NCBI GenBank assembly: GCA_027482225.1
Contig: JAIXWD010000023.1
Coordinates: forward strand, 110,480 to 174,479
Origin: Bacteroidota bacterium
GTDB lineage: Bacteria > Bacteroidota > Bacteroidia > UKL13-3
Direction: 5' to 3'
DNA length: 64,000 nucleotides
Part shown: positions 50,045-58,219 of the stretch, piece by piece
How positions within the stretch are numbered: position 1 is the first letter of the stretch
How the letters are laid out: each line of letters starts with the position of its first letter
Program-made: the position numbers and the translations under genes
Notes under the pieces: generated by a model
Told to the model about the DNA's origin: nothing
The model's input: the letters and a program-made list of their open reading frames with translations, nothing else
Databases searched by the model: none

Positions 50045-50537
50045 GGTTTTGGGCATAGGACTAATTGGTTTAGGAGCCTACGGGCTTATCAAATTGCTGC
50101 GCATGAAAAATGTGAGCGATTCTATTTCTACCAATTTAGTAAACCCCCGAATCCACAAAGTAAGTCTATCCGGAATTGCGTTTCGCACGGAGGTTGCTAT
50201 CAACAACCCTACGAAAGATTCAGTGAAAATTACCAAGCCTGTTGTAACGCTTACGACTAATGGTAAACTACTTTCCCAGTCTAGCTCAGAGAATAAAACA
50301 ATCACTATTGAGCCATTAAATGTGTCTCAAATTGATACAATTGAACTTGTAATCGGCTGGACTACTATCGGAACATTTGTTGCCGGTATCCTAAAGAAAA
50401 TCCCTCAGCTCGTTGCTTCCTTCAAACCAGGAAACAACAAAGATATTGGGCAGATTCTCGGCATTCCTGTCGAGATGACTTTTTCAACTTATGCCAACGG
50501 CATCTATTATCAATCAACTCCTGAAAAGATTCTGTGA
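50037..50537 (+). CDS. membrane-anchored LEA14/WHy-like protein
   Basis: A 166-residue protein with a glycine-rich N-terminal membrane helix (LGIGLIGLGAYGLIKLL) and then a beta-rich domain resembling LEA14/WHy: VNPRIHKVSLSGIAFRTEV, AINNPTKDSVKITKPVVTL, IEPLNVSQIDTIELVI. Such domains bind surfaces or stabilise proteins. It overlaps both neighbours (8 and 4 nt). The family call is moderate; a structural role on the virion membrane is inference. Confidence 0.62.
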   Translation: MNKVLGIGLIGLGAYGLIKLLRMKNVSDSISTNLVNPRIHKVSLSGIAFRTEVAINNPTKDSVKITKPVVTLTTNGKLLSQSSSENKTITIEPLNVSQIDTIELVIGWTTIGTFVAGILKKIPQLVASFKPGNNKDIGQILGIPVEMTFSTYANGIYYQSTPEKIL

Positions 50538-52306
50538 TGCAGCTAACTCGTACCATATCACCCGATTTTGAAATCACCTCTGGTCAAAGACCGATTCGTG
50601 ATGGAAAACAATATGACCGATATTTTCCGAAGCCGGAAGAGCGCGATCGTATTATTATCAAAGATGGCGAAGTGGATGATACTGTCGAGCTAATGGAGAA
50701 AGTCGTTCACAAATACTTGACAGACACTTCTCGCATTGCGCCAACTCTAAAACGAAATTCGATTGAAGCTACTTGTAAAGCGATTTATGATTTTGTGTAC
50801 AATCATGTTCAATACAAATTGGACAAGCGTGGATTAGAACAACTACGCAGACCTGCTCGTTCCTGGGCAGAACGCAGAACCGGTGTTGATTGTGACTGCA
50901 TGAGCATTTTCGTTTCTAGCATTCTGACCAATCTTAAAATTCCACACAGATTCCGCATCACTCGCTATTCTGCCGACCACTGGCAGCATGTGTATGTGAT
51001 TGTCCCGGACACACAAGGTGGTTATATCAACATAGATGCAGTAGTATCTCCCTTTGGTTATGAGAAACCTTTCACAGATAAAATGGATTACACCATGAGT
51101 TTAAATGGAATCAATGTCGCTGTTTTAAGCGGCTTAAATAGCGACCTGGACACGGTAGTAATGGGTTCAGGCTTATCAGGCTCTGATTTGGGAGCTACTG
51201 CAAAACAAGACTTGGATAGCATCTATCGTCACTTGGTAGCTACTAGAAAAAGTATTTCTGAGAATCCGAAGATGGTTAGCTCCATTGACGATCCACAGGC
51301 ACTTATCAAAATGCTTGACTACGCCATTCAGTATTTCTATACCGATAAGCGTGATGAAGCTCTTGCTATTCTTGAAAAGAATGAAGAACAGCTCAACTAT
51401 CGAAACGGATTTTCCGGATTGGGTGATGATGTGTTCGACCATGATGAATATGCACTCAACGGCCCAGGAAAGAAAGGGTTTTTCAAGGGAATTAGCAATG
51501 CTGTAAAGAAAGTTGGCAAAGGCTTAAAGGAAGTTGGAAAAGCGGTTATCCGTTTCAATCCGGTTTCTATAGCAGCTCGTGGAGGCTTCTTAGTTGCCAT
51601 GAAAATCAACTTGGGCAAAATGGCAGCAAAACTCAAATGGGGCTATGCTACCAAAGAACAAGCCTCTGCAAAAGGAATCAGTGAATCACAATGGAATAAG
51701 AGCAAAGAAGCTCTAGCTAAGGTAGAGAGATTATTTGCGGATAAGCTTCAGGGTAAACGTGATGCACTTCGCAACGCCATTTTGAAAGGCAAAGCCGGAA
51801 ATCTTGACGGAATTGTAGAAGAAGATTTTCAAGGGCTTGGCGAACCGGTAACGGCTGCTACGCTTGCAGCTGCAACACCCATCATTGTCGCTGCCATTAA
51901 AATCTTAAAAGATTCAGGGCTATTGGGTAAAAACGAAAATGTCGATGCAGATGCTTTAGCTAAAGAAATGGCTAATGATCCTAGTGCTGCTGATGCCATT
52001 CAAAAAGCTGGTTCAGAAAGCGGTTCTGAAGGTGGTGATGCTTCAGCTCAAAAATCTGCAAGCACAACAAACGATGCTGACGGAACAACTGGAGGTGGCG
52101 GTGTAATGGAGTTCATCAAAAAGAATCCTGTGCCTGCTGTAATCGGAGGTGGATTATTGGCCTTTGGAATCTACAAAATGGTTTCTAAGCCAAAGAAACC
52201 TTCCTCCCTATCGGGCTATCGAGGCAAAAAGAAAAAACATAACGGTAAGGCTCATGCGCATAGTGCTCACAAGCAATTACCCATGAAATCAGTAAAACTT
52301 TTATAA
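50534..52306 (+). CDS. transglutaminase/cysteine-protease-fold virion protein with two internal GLG motifs and C-terminal TM
   Basis: A 590-residue protein. Residues 75-175 are a transglutaminase-like fold: Cys120 in RRTGVDCDCMSIFVSSIL, His152 in DHWQHVYVIVP and Asp168 in YINIDAV form the triad. Residues 293-298 read FSGLGD and 432-437 FQGLGE, the motif shared with three other proteins of the module. Between them is a Lys/Gly-rich basic segment. After a Gly/Ser/Ala-rich linker comes one membrane helix (AVIGGGLLAFGIYKMV, 535-550) and a very basic tail. The fold could give a protease or a crosslinker. It is a candidate maturation enzyme that is itself processed. Confidence 0.75.
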   Translation: MMQLTRTISPDFEITSGQRPIRDGKQYDRYFPKPEERDRIIIKDGEVDDTVELMEKVVHKYLTDTSRIAPTLKRNSIEATCKAIYDFVYNHVQYKLDKRGLEQLRRPARSWAERRTGVDCDCMSIFVSSILTNLKIPHRFRITRYSADHWQHVYVIVPDTQGGYINIDAVVSPFGYEKPFTDKMDYTMSLNGINVAVLSGLNSDLDTVVMGSGLSGSDLGATAKQDLDSIYRHLVATRKSISENPKMVSSIDDPQALIKMLDYAIQYFYTDKRDEALAILEKNEEQLNYRNGFSGLGDDVFDHDEYALNGPGKKGFFKGISNAVKKVGKGLKEVGKAVIRFNPVSIAARGGFLVAMKINLGKMAAKLKWGYATKEQASAKGISESQWNKSKEALAKVERLFADKLQGKRDALRNAILKGKAGNLDGIVEEDFQGLGEPVTAATLAAATPIIVAAIKILKDSGLLGKNENVDADALAKEMANDPSAADAIQKAGSESGSEGGDASAQKSASTTNDADGTTGGGGVMEFIKKNPVPAVIGGGLLAFGIYKMVSKPKKPSSLSGYRGKKKKHNGKAHAHSAHKQLPMKSVKLL

Positions 52307-52328
52307 GCAATCAATAAAATCAATAAAC

Positions 52329-52895
52329 ATGGCAACTCAACGAAAAACCAATTCCAAACTCAGCAGCCAGGCTGTAATGGAAGAAGTAAAAAACCTGGCG
52401 ATGCTCGGAAGTGGTGTCGTACTGGGTTCTGTGGGCGGAAGACTCATTGACAAAGTATTGAAAGTAGACGGCACAGAAACTGGATTCAATGCAAAGGCAA
52501 TGGCTCGTCCTGTGGTATTAATCGCTGCTGGTGCAGCCGGAGCGGTTATGCTCAAAGAAAAAAACATGAAGCTACTTGCTACCGGTGTCGGTGCAGCAGG
52601 CGTGCTTAGTGGCGTGAAAGTCATTTTGAAAAAAGACTTGTTAGCTGGACTAGCTGACTTCAGTGGTCTTGGCAATGATGACACAGACAGTGCAGGTTCT
52701 CCTGTGAAGGTATTCCGCGAACCTGTGCAATTGGCAGTAGAACGCTACAATCCGGATTTACCGGCTTTGAATGCGGTATATATGCCATATCCAAATCCAA
52801 TGGATGTTCAGGAGCAAATAGATATGCCTGAACGTAACATAGGAGCTGCTTCTGTTGACAGCGAAAACGAACCAGCCTTCTTTGAAATTATCTAA
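52329..52895 (+). CDS. membrane-containing virion-type protein with GLG motif
   Basis: A 188-residue protein with two to three short hydrophobic, Gly/Ala-rich segments (LAMLGSGVVLGSVGG, VVLIAAGAAGAVML, LLATGVGAAGVLSGV). They are followed by ADFSGLGNDD (motif at 111-116) and a polar C-terminal half (VYMPYPNPMDVQEQIDMPE). It is preceded by AAATCAATAAACATG, the same 15-nt start region as the next gene. I do not recognise a family. Cleavage at the motif would release the membrane part from the soluble tail. Confidence 0.65.
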   Translation: MATQRKTNSKLSSQAVMEEVKNLAMLGSGVVLGSVGGRLIDKVLKVDGTETGFNAKAMARPVVLIAAGAAGAVMLKEKNMKLLATGVGAAGVLSGVKVILKKDLLAGLADFSGLGNDDTDSAGSPVKVFREPVQLAVERYNPDLPALNAVYMPYPNPMDVQEQIDMPERNIGAASVDSENEPAFFEII

Positions 52896-52930
52896 TCAAA
52901 TAAATGTTCAACCCTTAAAAATCAATAAAC

Positions 52931-53635
52931 ATGTTTACGCTCGGAGAAATCGAACAAAGTGAACACAACCTTTTAGGAGCCATCAATGAAGATGACTTTT
53001 TGGAAGCGTTGGACGCAGCCCCAGTGCCTGCAAAAAAGAAGTTCTTTAGAAAAATGCAGATGCAATCGCGCATTCAAGCATCTTCAACCGGCTCTCGCAG
53101 TCGTGCTGAATTTGAGAAACGCATTCATATGCTTCCTGCTGAAATTCAAAGAGGTCTTGCCAATCATTCGTTACAGGCAGTTGATACTGCATTGTATGTG
53201 GTTAAATCAATCACCGGTAGTAAAGTGATTAAGATGTTCAAAGATGATGACAACAAAGTTGTCGGAATTTCTAACATCTCATCCGGAAAATTGGAAAAAG
53301 GAAACTTCTTCTTGTTGTATGGTATGCAGTTGTTGGCTGGTGTAGCCGAAGGAACAGAAACCGCTCCCGATGTAGCATTCAATGTCATCCCTGACTATGT
53401 GCGCAATGGTGAGTTTGAGTTCAAAGCCAACGGAACCGTGCTTGTGCCTAACACATCCAATGAGGTGTTCTTCACAGAAGGAAAAGACATTTTCAAAGGA
53501 TTGTATATCCTAGACAACCCAAAGGTTATCAAGGATCAGCAGTCCATTGAATTCAACTTAGAATGGGGAAGCAATGCGCCTGAAAAGTCTTATTTGAAGG
53601 CCATCCTTCGTGGTACATCTGTAATCAAAGCCTAA
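52931..53635 (+). CDS. candidate major capsid protein (beta-rich, jelly-roll-like)
   Basis: A 234-residue protein with a basic helical head (residues 25-80: AKKKFFRKMQMQSRI, RAEFEKRIHMLP) and a strand-rich body: ALYVVKSITGSKVIKMF, GNFFLLYGMQLLAGVAEG, NGEFEFKANGTVLVPN, GLYILDNPKVIKDQQSIEF, SYLKAILRGTSVIK. The alternation and the closing strand resemble viral jelly-roll proteins. It shares its translation-start sequence with the gene before it. It lacks the HK97-like features of tailed phages that I could recognise. The capsid role is inference from pattern and position. Confidence 0.5.
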   Translation: MFTLGEIEQSEHNLLGAINEDDFLEALDAAPVPAKKKFFRKMQMQSRIQASSTGSRSRAEFEKRIHMLPAEIQRGLANHSLQAVDTALYVVKSITGSKVIKMFKDDDNKVVGISNISSGKLEKGNFFLLYGMQLLAGVAEGTETAPDVAFNVIPDYVRNGEFEFKANGTVLVPNTSNEVFFTEGKDIFKGLYILDNPKVIKDQQSIEFNLEWGSNAPEKSYLKAILRGTSVIKA

Positions 53636-53655
53636 AAATCCGAAAGCTCTGAGCC

Positions 53656-54051
53656 ATGAAGAATCATAAGTTTCAACAAATCCGAATTCGGATTAATGCA
53701 CCAGGTGACTCGGTTCGATTTGCAGCCGAAACGGACAAGCTATATGCCAAAGTACGAGGCGTCTTTGCTTCCGTTCCGAGTGACCAGGTGCTCGTTGGAG
53801 CGACCATGGGCCTGAAGATTAACGGACAAGATGTGTTTGATGATGCACATGAAGTGCGAATGCTCACTTGCGGAAATCAAGTAGCTCCCAATAACAAGTT
53901 CTTCCGTTTTGAAGAACATATTGAAGCTGCCGGTTCTGCTGTTGAAGGACGCTACACCGATCCAAGGCCGGTAAATCTCGCTTTATATCCATACGATGTT
54001 AAACTGTATCTGTGGCTGGTGAATGAAACCCATCCGGAAAAAAATCCATGA
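53656..54051 (+). CDS. small beta-rich virion-type protein
   Basis: A 131-residue protein made largely of predicted strands: KFQQIRIRINAPGDSVRF, KLYAKVRGVFASVP, GATMGLKINGQDVF, NKFFRFEEHIEAAG, VKLYLWLVNE. Size and topology would suit a single jelly-roll. It follows the candidate capsid gene by 20 bp and overlaps the next by 4 nt. I do not recognise a family. Confidence 0.6.
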   Translation: MKNHKFQQIRIRINAPGDSVRFAAETDKLYAKVRGVFASVPSDQVLVGATMGLKINGQDVFDDAHEVRMLTCGNQVAPNNKFFRFEEHIEAAGSAVEGRYTDPRPVNLALYPYDVKLYLWLVNETHPEKNP

Positions 54052-54509
54052 CGAAGATTCGCTACAATATCATTCAGCTCGATGTAACAGAGGCTGGACA
54101 GGTCGTAGAAATTCGACACCGTCTGCCGTCTAATTATGGGCGCTGTAATGGATACGTAGCTCGCCATATCAAAGGAATATCTTCCGAATTAGACATACCG
54201 GAAATTGGTCTTCTCGCAGTTGAATTCAACTCTCGAAAGCAGCTTTTCATCAATGACCTGATTGGCTATGAAGCCCAGGTTGAACAGTTGCCTGAATATC
54301 GAGAATTGAACATTCCGCTTGAATCTGGTCAGTTGGTTACCGGGTATTATTTGGACACACAAAAGAGCCCATATCCATTTGTAGATGTAAAAGAGTGGTT
54401 TCGTCCATACTCTATAGCCATTTACCTGCGATGTGAAATTCAAAACAACGAGCAACATGTACGATCATCTAGTATTCATTCAACAACAACTGAAGCAGCG
54501 AAAGATTGA
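54048..54509 (+). CDS. small beta-rich virion-type protein
   Basis: A 153-residue protein with strand-like segments (RYNIIQLDVTEAGQVVEIRH, LAVEFNSRKQLFIND, ELNIPLESGQLVTGYYLD, SIAIYLRCEI) and no membrane helix or signal. Like its neighbours it ends in a strand. It overlaps the previous gene by 4 nt and the following gene by 53 nt. No family recognised; a second or third capsid subunit is possible. Confidence 0.6.
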   Translation: MTKIRYNIIQLDVTEAGQVVEIRHRLPSNYGRCNGYVARHIKGISSELDIPEIGLLAVEFNSRKQLFINDLIGYEAQVEQLPEYRELNIPLESGQLVTGYYLDTQKSPYPFVDVKEWFRPYSIAIYLRCEIQNNEQHVRSSSIHSTTTEAAKD

Positions 54510-54780
54510 GCCAGCACTTCAACAGTTTTATCGCATAGAGTTACCAGTTGGCAAAAGTCAACATCAGTTCTATGCTTACAATGAGTTGTTGTTTTTAACC
54601 AATGCTGGACAACTTCCACCAGGCACATTGATTCAATCGGATTCAAGAGCTAGAAGAATTCCATTTGATATTCAGTCGCAGGAAGGAATTGAAGATTATA
54701 CAGGAACTATATCCATTGAATTTCCGCAACCGCTAGAAGTATCAACAACACTTGAGTTTATCCAAATTATTTCAAAGTGA
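54457..54780 (+). CDS. small beta-rich virion-type protein
   Basis: A 107-residue protein from ATG 54457 (MYDHLVFIQQQLKQ); an upstream GTG at 54433 is possible but lies deeper in the previous gene. After a helix come strands FYRIELPVGKSQHQFYAYNE, YTGTISIEFPQPLEV and TTLEFIQII. It overlaps the next gene by 4 nt (GTGA). No family recognised; it fits the run of small beta proteins. Confidence 0.58.
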   Translation: MYDHLVFIQQQLKQRKIEPALQQFYRIELPVGKSQHQFYAYNELLFLTNAGQLPPGTLIQSDSRARRIPFDIQSQEGIEDYTGTISIEFPQPLEVSTTLEFIQIISK

Positions 54781-55616
54781 GCAAACGCAGAATATATCAT
54801 CTTATCGAAGTCTGCCGGAAAATGATAAAAACATTTCCGAAGCAGGGATATACGAGCGTTGTATTCAATGCCACTTTTTACAGAAACGGAAAGAAGCTCA
54901 ATGCCATTGAACAGGCCGAAGTATCTGCATTCTCACAGCTTATCAGAAGCTATGAGAAAAGCGAAAGTCCAGACAAGGTAAAAGTAGAATTCAAAGACAC
55001 TGATAAAGGTATTCTCATTTGGGCAAAGACCTTCGATGTAAACGAGATTGAGGAAGAAATACATAACCGAACAACTAGCGGTTTTCAAGGACTTGGCGAA
55101 GCTGAAATCAATGATATGGTTCAGCGCAAGTTCAATGAAATGGAAAGGCAAAAGACCTTGGAGCAGCTCCAGCAAGAACTGCAACAACAAAAGGAACTCA
55201 ACGAGGAGCTGCAATTCCAGGTCACTGATTTGCAAACCACGTTGGATGCCAAAAAGCAGGTTGAATACTACTCGAACATTATCGGAATGGCGATGCCTGG
55301 TCTCGCTAAGTTTTTGACCAATACTCCGGTTGGAACAGCAATGAGCTTTCTAGCAGGAACAGAAGAAAAAGACAAGGAGAAAAAGGAGTTAGATGCAAAC
55401 GAGAAGGAAGATAATAAGGACGCTCAAAATGACCAACGACAAGGCATAATTAGTTTGATTACAGAGTTCTGTTCAACTCTGACCAATCAGGAATTGGGAA
55501 CACTTTATTTGTTGTTTATCGAACTGGAAAAAGACAAGGAAAATATTCAACGCATCCTAAAATTCATCACACAAGTAACAACACCCAAAACAACGGAATC
55601 AAATGCAGGACAATAA
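54777..55616 (+). CDS. coiled-coil virion-type protein with GLG motif
   Basis: A 279-residue protein starting at GTG 54777. Residues 1-95 are alpha/beta (RRIYHLIEVCRKMI, TSVVFNATFYRNGKKL). Residues 103-108 are FQGLGE, the shared motif. A strong Glu/Gln-rich coiled coil follows (115-160, QRKFNEMERQKTLEQLQQEL), then a hydrophobic stretch (GMAMPGLAKFLTNTPVG) and a charged Lys/Asp/Glu linker. The C-terminus is helical. Cleavage at the motif would separate the head from the coil. No family recognised. Confidence 0.62.
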   Translation: MSKRRIYHLIEVCRKMIKTFPKQGYTSVVFNATFYRNGKKLNAIEQAEVSAFSQLIRSYEKSESPDKVKVEFKDTDKGILIWAKTFDVNEIEEEIHNRTTSGFQGLGEAEINDMVQRKFNEMERQKTLEQLQQELQQQKELNEELQFQVTDLQTTLDAKKQVEYYSNIIGMAMPGLAKFLTNTPVGTAMSFLAGTEEKDKEKKELDANEKEDNKDAQNDQRQGIISLITEFCSTLTNQELGTLYLLFIELEKDKENIQRILKFITQVTTPKTTESNAGQ

Positions 55617-55776
55617 CATTGCTGTAAACGTGAAAGTCAAAAATGATATTGAAGGCAAGCAAGTACAACAAGCCCTAGAAGTCATTGTAAAGACATTCAA
55701 TCCAAAGGAGTTAGTTTCTATTTCGAAAAAAATTGACAACCCATTGGTCTTATTAAAAATTCGCTCAATGATTTAA
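55603..55776 (+). CDS. 57-residue protein inside the virion block
   Basis: A short gene with ATG at 55603, overlapping the coiled-coil gene by 14 nt and ending 3 nt before the next ATG. The product has two amphipathic parts (NIAVNVKVKNDIEGKQVQQA and NPLVLLKIRSMI) and no cysteine. The tight fit between neighbours supports it as a real gene. The function is unknown. Confidence 0.6.
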   Translation: MQDNNIAVNVKVKNDIEGKQVQQALEVIVKTFNPKELVSISKKIDNPLVLLKIRSMI

Positions 55777-55779
55777 GCC

Positions 55780-56862
55780 ATGCCTATTAAAGAGAAGGTC
55801 ATAGAAGTTGTTTCCGATAATCGGGGAAAGATTATCAACGGTCTTTTGATTGTTGGTGGTGTTTACCTGGCGTATCGTTTTGGCAAAAAAATCATTGGCG
55901 ACATCAACAAAAATGTTGTTCAATCTCAAACAGATGACAAGCCTTCAGTAAGGCAAGCAATGACTCTTCGCAGCGCTATGAATTCAAGTGGTGTAAGTTG
56001 GATGATGAGTGCAGATGGAACTGATGAACAATTGATATTAGACACTGCTCGAGGAATTACCAACTTAGATGAAGTATCGAAAAATTACCGTGATCTATAC
56101 CAGTCTAATTTACTGGATGATTTACAAAGAGAACTCTCTGCTGAGGATTATTCTAAGTTTCTTACTCTAGTTAGTTCTAATCCTGGCAAATCAACAAAGA
56201 AAGGTTCTGCTCCACCGGTAACATTCGCCAAAAAATCGCAATTAGTCGTTGCGAAAAAAGCTGTTACCATTCGAACATCTCCGGATGCTTCCAATCATGG
56301 TGCATTCTATGAAGTGTTTTCAGATAAGAATATTGTTCGCACGGCACAGCCAGGAGAATTCTTGGGATATGCTACCGGCAATCAGCATTTCGATGAAGTA
56401 AACAATGTAAAGTTTATTGAAGTAGGATATGTAATCAATGCAGAGAAAGCTCCTGCAATGTTCAAGCCTATGAACAAAAGGAAGTACACCTACTGGGTAA
56501 GTGCTTCTTCAAACTATGTAGAGATATTCGATTATTACAAACCCATGTTTGATCGTTATCCTTCTACATTAAATGCTACACCCTGGATGAAACCGCTGGA
56601 CTATTTTGATCCAGCTCCACCGAAGAAAAAAGATAAATCTGTTAAGGGTATTCCTAGCAACGCTTCTAAGCTCGTCACCAATCGATTGGTGAATGTGCTA
56701 GATGATAAATTTCAGCCAATTGCATCTGCGGATAAAAACACTTTACTCGGATTGCTCATTATGACAATGGACACCGGAAAGGAACGATTCCACAAATTCA
56801 AAACAGTTGACAATACAGAACGCTGGGTAAATGCCCGATACATCAAAGAAATACGATCATGA
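55780..56862 (+). CDS. membrane-anchored protein with SH3-like domains
   Basis: A 360-residue protein with one N-terminal membrane helix (IINGLLIVGGVYLAYRFGKK, about 18-37) and a soluble body. Around residues 150-230 there is an SH3-like segment (VVAKKAVTIRTSPDASN, GEFLGYATGN). A second one ends the protein (KLVTNRLVNVLDDKFQPIA, RWVNARYIKEI). Bacterial SH3-like domains often bind peptidoglycan, and the next gene is a peptidoglycan hydrolase overlapping by 4 nt. It may anchor or guide the lysin at the virion or cell surface. Confidence 0.62.
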   Translation: MPIKEKVIEVVSDNRGKIINGLLIVGGVYLAYRFGKKIIGDINKNVVQSQTDDKPSVRQAMTLRSAMNSSGVSWMMSADGTDEQLILDTARGITNLDEVSKNYRDLYQSNLLDDLQRELSAEDYSKFLTLVSSNPGKSTKKGSAPPVTFAKKSQLVVAKKAVTIRTSPDASNHGAFYEVFSDKNIVRTAQPGEFLGYATGNQHFDEVNNVKFIEVGYVINAEKAPAMFKPMNKRKYTYWVSASSNYVEIFDYYKPMFDRYPSTLNATPWMKPLDYFDPAPPKKKDKSVKGIPSNASKLVTNRLVNVLDDKFQPIASADKNTLLGLLIMTMDTGKERFHKFKTVDNTERWVNARYIKEIRS

Positions 56863-57329
56863 GTACAAAGAGCGAAAATTATGTAGTGAACAACTTGCAA
56901 TATGCCAAGGCTGCTGGTTTGAAATACAACATGGATCCCTTGGTGATATTGGCACAAGGTGCGCACGAAAGTGGCTGGGGAACTTCCGGTCTTTCTACAA
57001 AGAGTAACAACTTTTTTGGGATTACTGCAGGTGGTTCTAAAAACGAATATTGGGACGGAGCTATCTACCAAGCACAGAATAAATACAAACTTAAATTCCG
57101 TGTGTATAAAACACCGCAAGATAGCTTTTATGACTTTGCACGGCTGATTTCAAGTAAGTACAAATCGGCACATGCTGCTGGTCAAGATTATAAAGCCTAT
57201 GCACAGCGCATTGCCTATTCGCCTTATATCAGCGAAGCAAACGGAGACAGTCGTGAGGGCTATCGCAGTGCCATTATTAATCTCTATGAAAATATCATAG
57301 ATACTGTCAAAAAAAAAGCCTTGACATAA
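56859..57329 (+). CDS. GH73 N-acetylglucosaminidase (virion or lysis muramidase)
   Basis: A 156-residue FlgJ/LytF-type glucosaminidase: PLVILAQGAHESGWGTSGL with the catalytic Glu, then STKSNNFFGITAGG, FRVYKTPQDSFYDFARLISS and YAQRIAYSPYISEANGDS. It cleaves glycan strands of peptidoglycan. No signal peptide is present. The zero frame stops at 57327 right after nine As (57309-57317). A -1 shift there would add 40 residues with a membrane helix; see the separate entry. It overlaps the preceding gene by 4 nt. Confidence 0.88.
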   Translation: MSTKSENYVVNNLQYAKAAGLKYNMDPLVILAQGAHESGWGTSGLSTKSNNFFGITAGGSKNEYWDGAIYQAQNKYKLKFRVYKTPQDSFYDFARLISSKYKSAHAAGQDYKAYAQRIAYSPYISEANGDSREGYRSAIINLYENIIDTVKKKALT

Positions 57330-57439
57330 CCCCGGCAACAGCTGCCAAAGGTGGAATTAGCCTTGCTGGTGTTGCACTACTATACTTTGGAGGAAGGTGG
57401 ATATGGCGGCAACTAAACAATAAAAAGACTAAGAATTAA
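57309..57439 (+). other. A9 slippery run and -1 frame extension of the GH73 lysin
   Basis: The run of nine As at 57309-57317 is followed by an open -1 frame to TAA at 57437. Read through a -1 shift, it adds SLDITPATAAKGG, then a membrane helix ISLAGVALLYFGGRWIW and the basic tail RQLNNKKTKN. No ATG, GTG or TTG lies in this frame between the previous stop (57287) and its end, so it lacks a normal start of its own. It ends 2 nt before the next ATG, matching the packing of the module. Either programmed slippage or a one-base sequence error would explain it. Confidence 0.7.
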
Positions 57440-57441
57440 AC

Positions 57442-57849
57442 ATGGGATTTACACTAAAACAACTGCGTACTGGCGAAATCAGAACTTTCTCTACAAAGGA
57501 AGTTTTGGAGATGCTTGGTGATCCTGTCAATGACGAGATAATCGTTCACAATGAAGTGTATCGAATCAGTTCATTTGTTGGATCAGATGCGGGAGATGTT
57601 GTAATGCCCAAACTAGCATGGAGCAATATCAATTTTACTTTGTCTCCAAAAGTTGAGACCAAAAATATTTTCCCGTTCGTTTTAGATACAGATGGTTCAA
57701 ATTTATTTTTTGTGGTTAATGGTGTGCTTTACGAATATGGAATTGATAAAGACTACCATACAGACGGAAAATTTCTGTATTGGCATGGTGGCTTTAATCT
57801 TGATTTCAACGACATCATTTATGTCAAATACTTGGAATTAAAATACTAA
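57442..57849 (+). CDS. fibre/spike-like protein
   Basis: A 135-residue protein. The first 45 residues (TLKQLRTGEIRTFSTKEVLEM) form a small alpha/beta head. The C-terminal 75 residues (FPFVLDTDGSNLFFVVNGVL and YWHGGFNLDFNDIIYVKYLE) look like the beta-sandwich repeat common in phage fibres. It follows the lysin extension by 2 nt. Receptor binding is inferred from these features and from the two similar small genes that follow. Confidence 0.6.
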   Translation: MGFTLKQLRTGEIRTFSTKEVLEMLGDPVNDEIIVHNEVYRISSFVGSDAGDVVMPKLAWSNINFTLSPKVETKNIFPFVLDTDGSNLFFVVNGVLYEYGIDKDYHTDGKFLYWHGGFNLDFNDIIYVKYLELKY

Positions 57850-57855
57850 AAGATA

Positions 57856-58212
57856 ATGGGAGAATTTGTAAAAATAAAACAGATTGACGGACTAGGTAAA
57901 CAACTTGATAGTCTGAACTCAACAAGCCAACAAGCATTGGCTATTGCCATTGAAGTAAAGGATGCCATGGGTAACACCGGAGCTATTCAGAACAAAGCGA
58001 AGGAACAGTTCAATGGCATATTCGCAAAAGAATATGAGCCTGTTTCTTTGAAGCTGAGTTATCCGATTACTGATCCAGCAGCTGTGCAAGTGTTTTTTAA
58101 TGGAGTGCTTGTTGAAAATATAAAGAGCAATCCCGGAGATAATCTCGTTCAGATTTCAGTTCCTTACCTCACTGAGCCTGATGATACAATAATTGTTTAC
58201 TATACACACTAA
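57856..58212 (+). CDS. fibre-like protein with phage-type head motif
   Basis: A 118-residue protein starting VKIKQIDGLGKQLDSLN, a common phage tail-fibre opening followed by a short helix. The C-terminus (LSYPITDPAAVQVFFNGVLV, DDTIIVYYT) resembles the end domain of the previous protein, so both could be subunits of one spike. It overlaps none but is 6 bp from the preceding gene. The IDGLG here is part of the fibre phrase, not counted with the GLG motif set. Confidence 0.6.
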   Translation: MGEFVKIKQIDGLGKQLDSLNSTSQQALAIAIEVKDAMGNTGAIQNKAKEQFNGIFAKEYEPVSLKLSYPITDPAAVQVFFNGVLVENIKSNPGDNLVQISVPYLTEPDDTIIVYYTH

Positions 58213-58219
58213 TTATTCA

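Noticed and set aside
57883..57897. IDGLG in the 57856 product as a sixth copy of the GLG motif
   Set aside because: It is part of the common phage-fibre opening KIKQIDGL and lacks the [FL][SQ] residues before GLG and the acidic residue after it.
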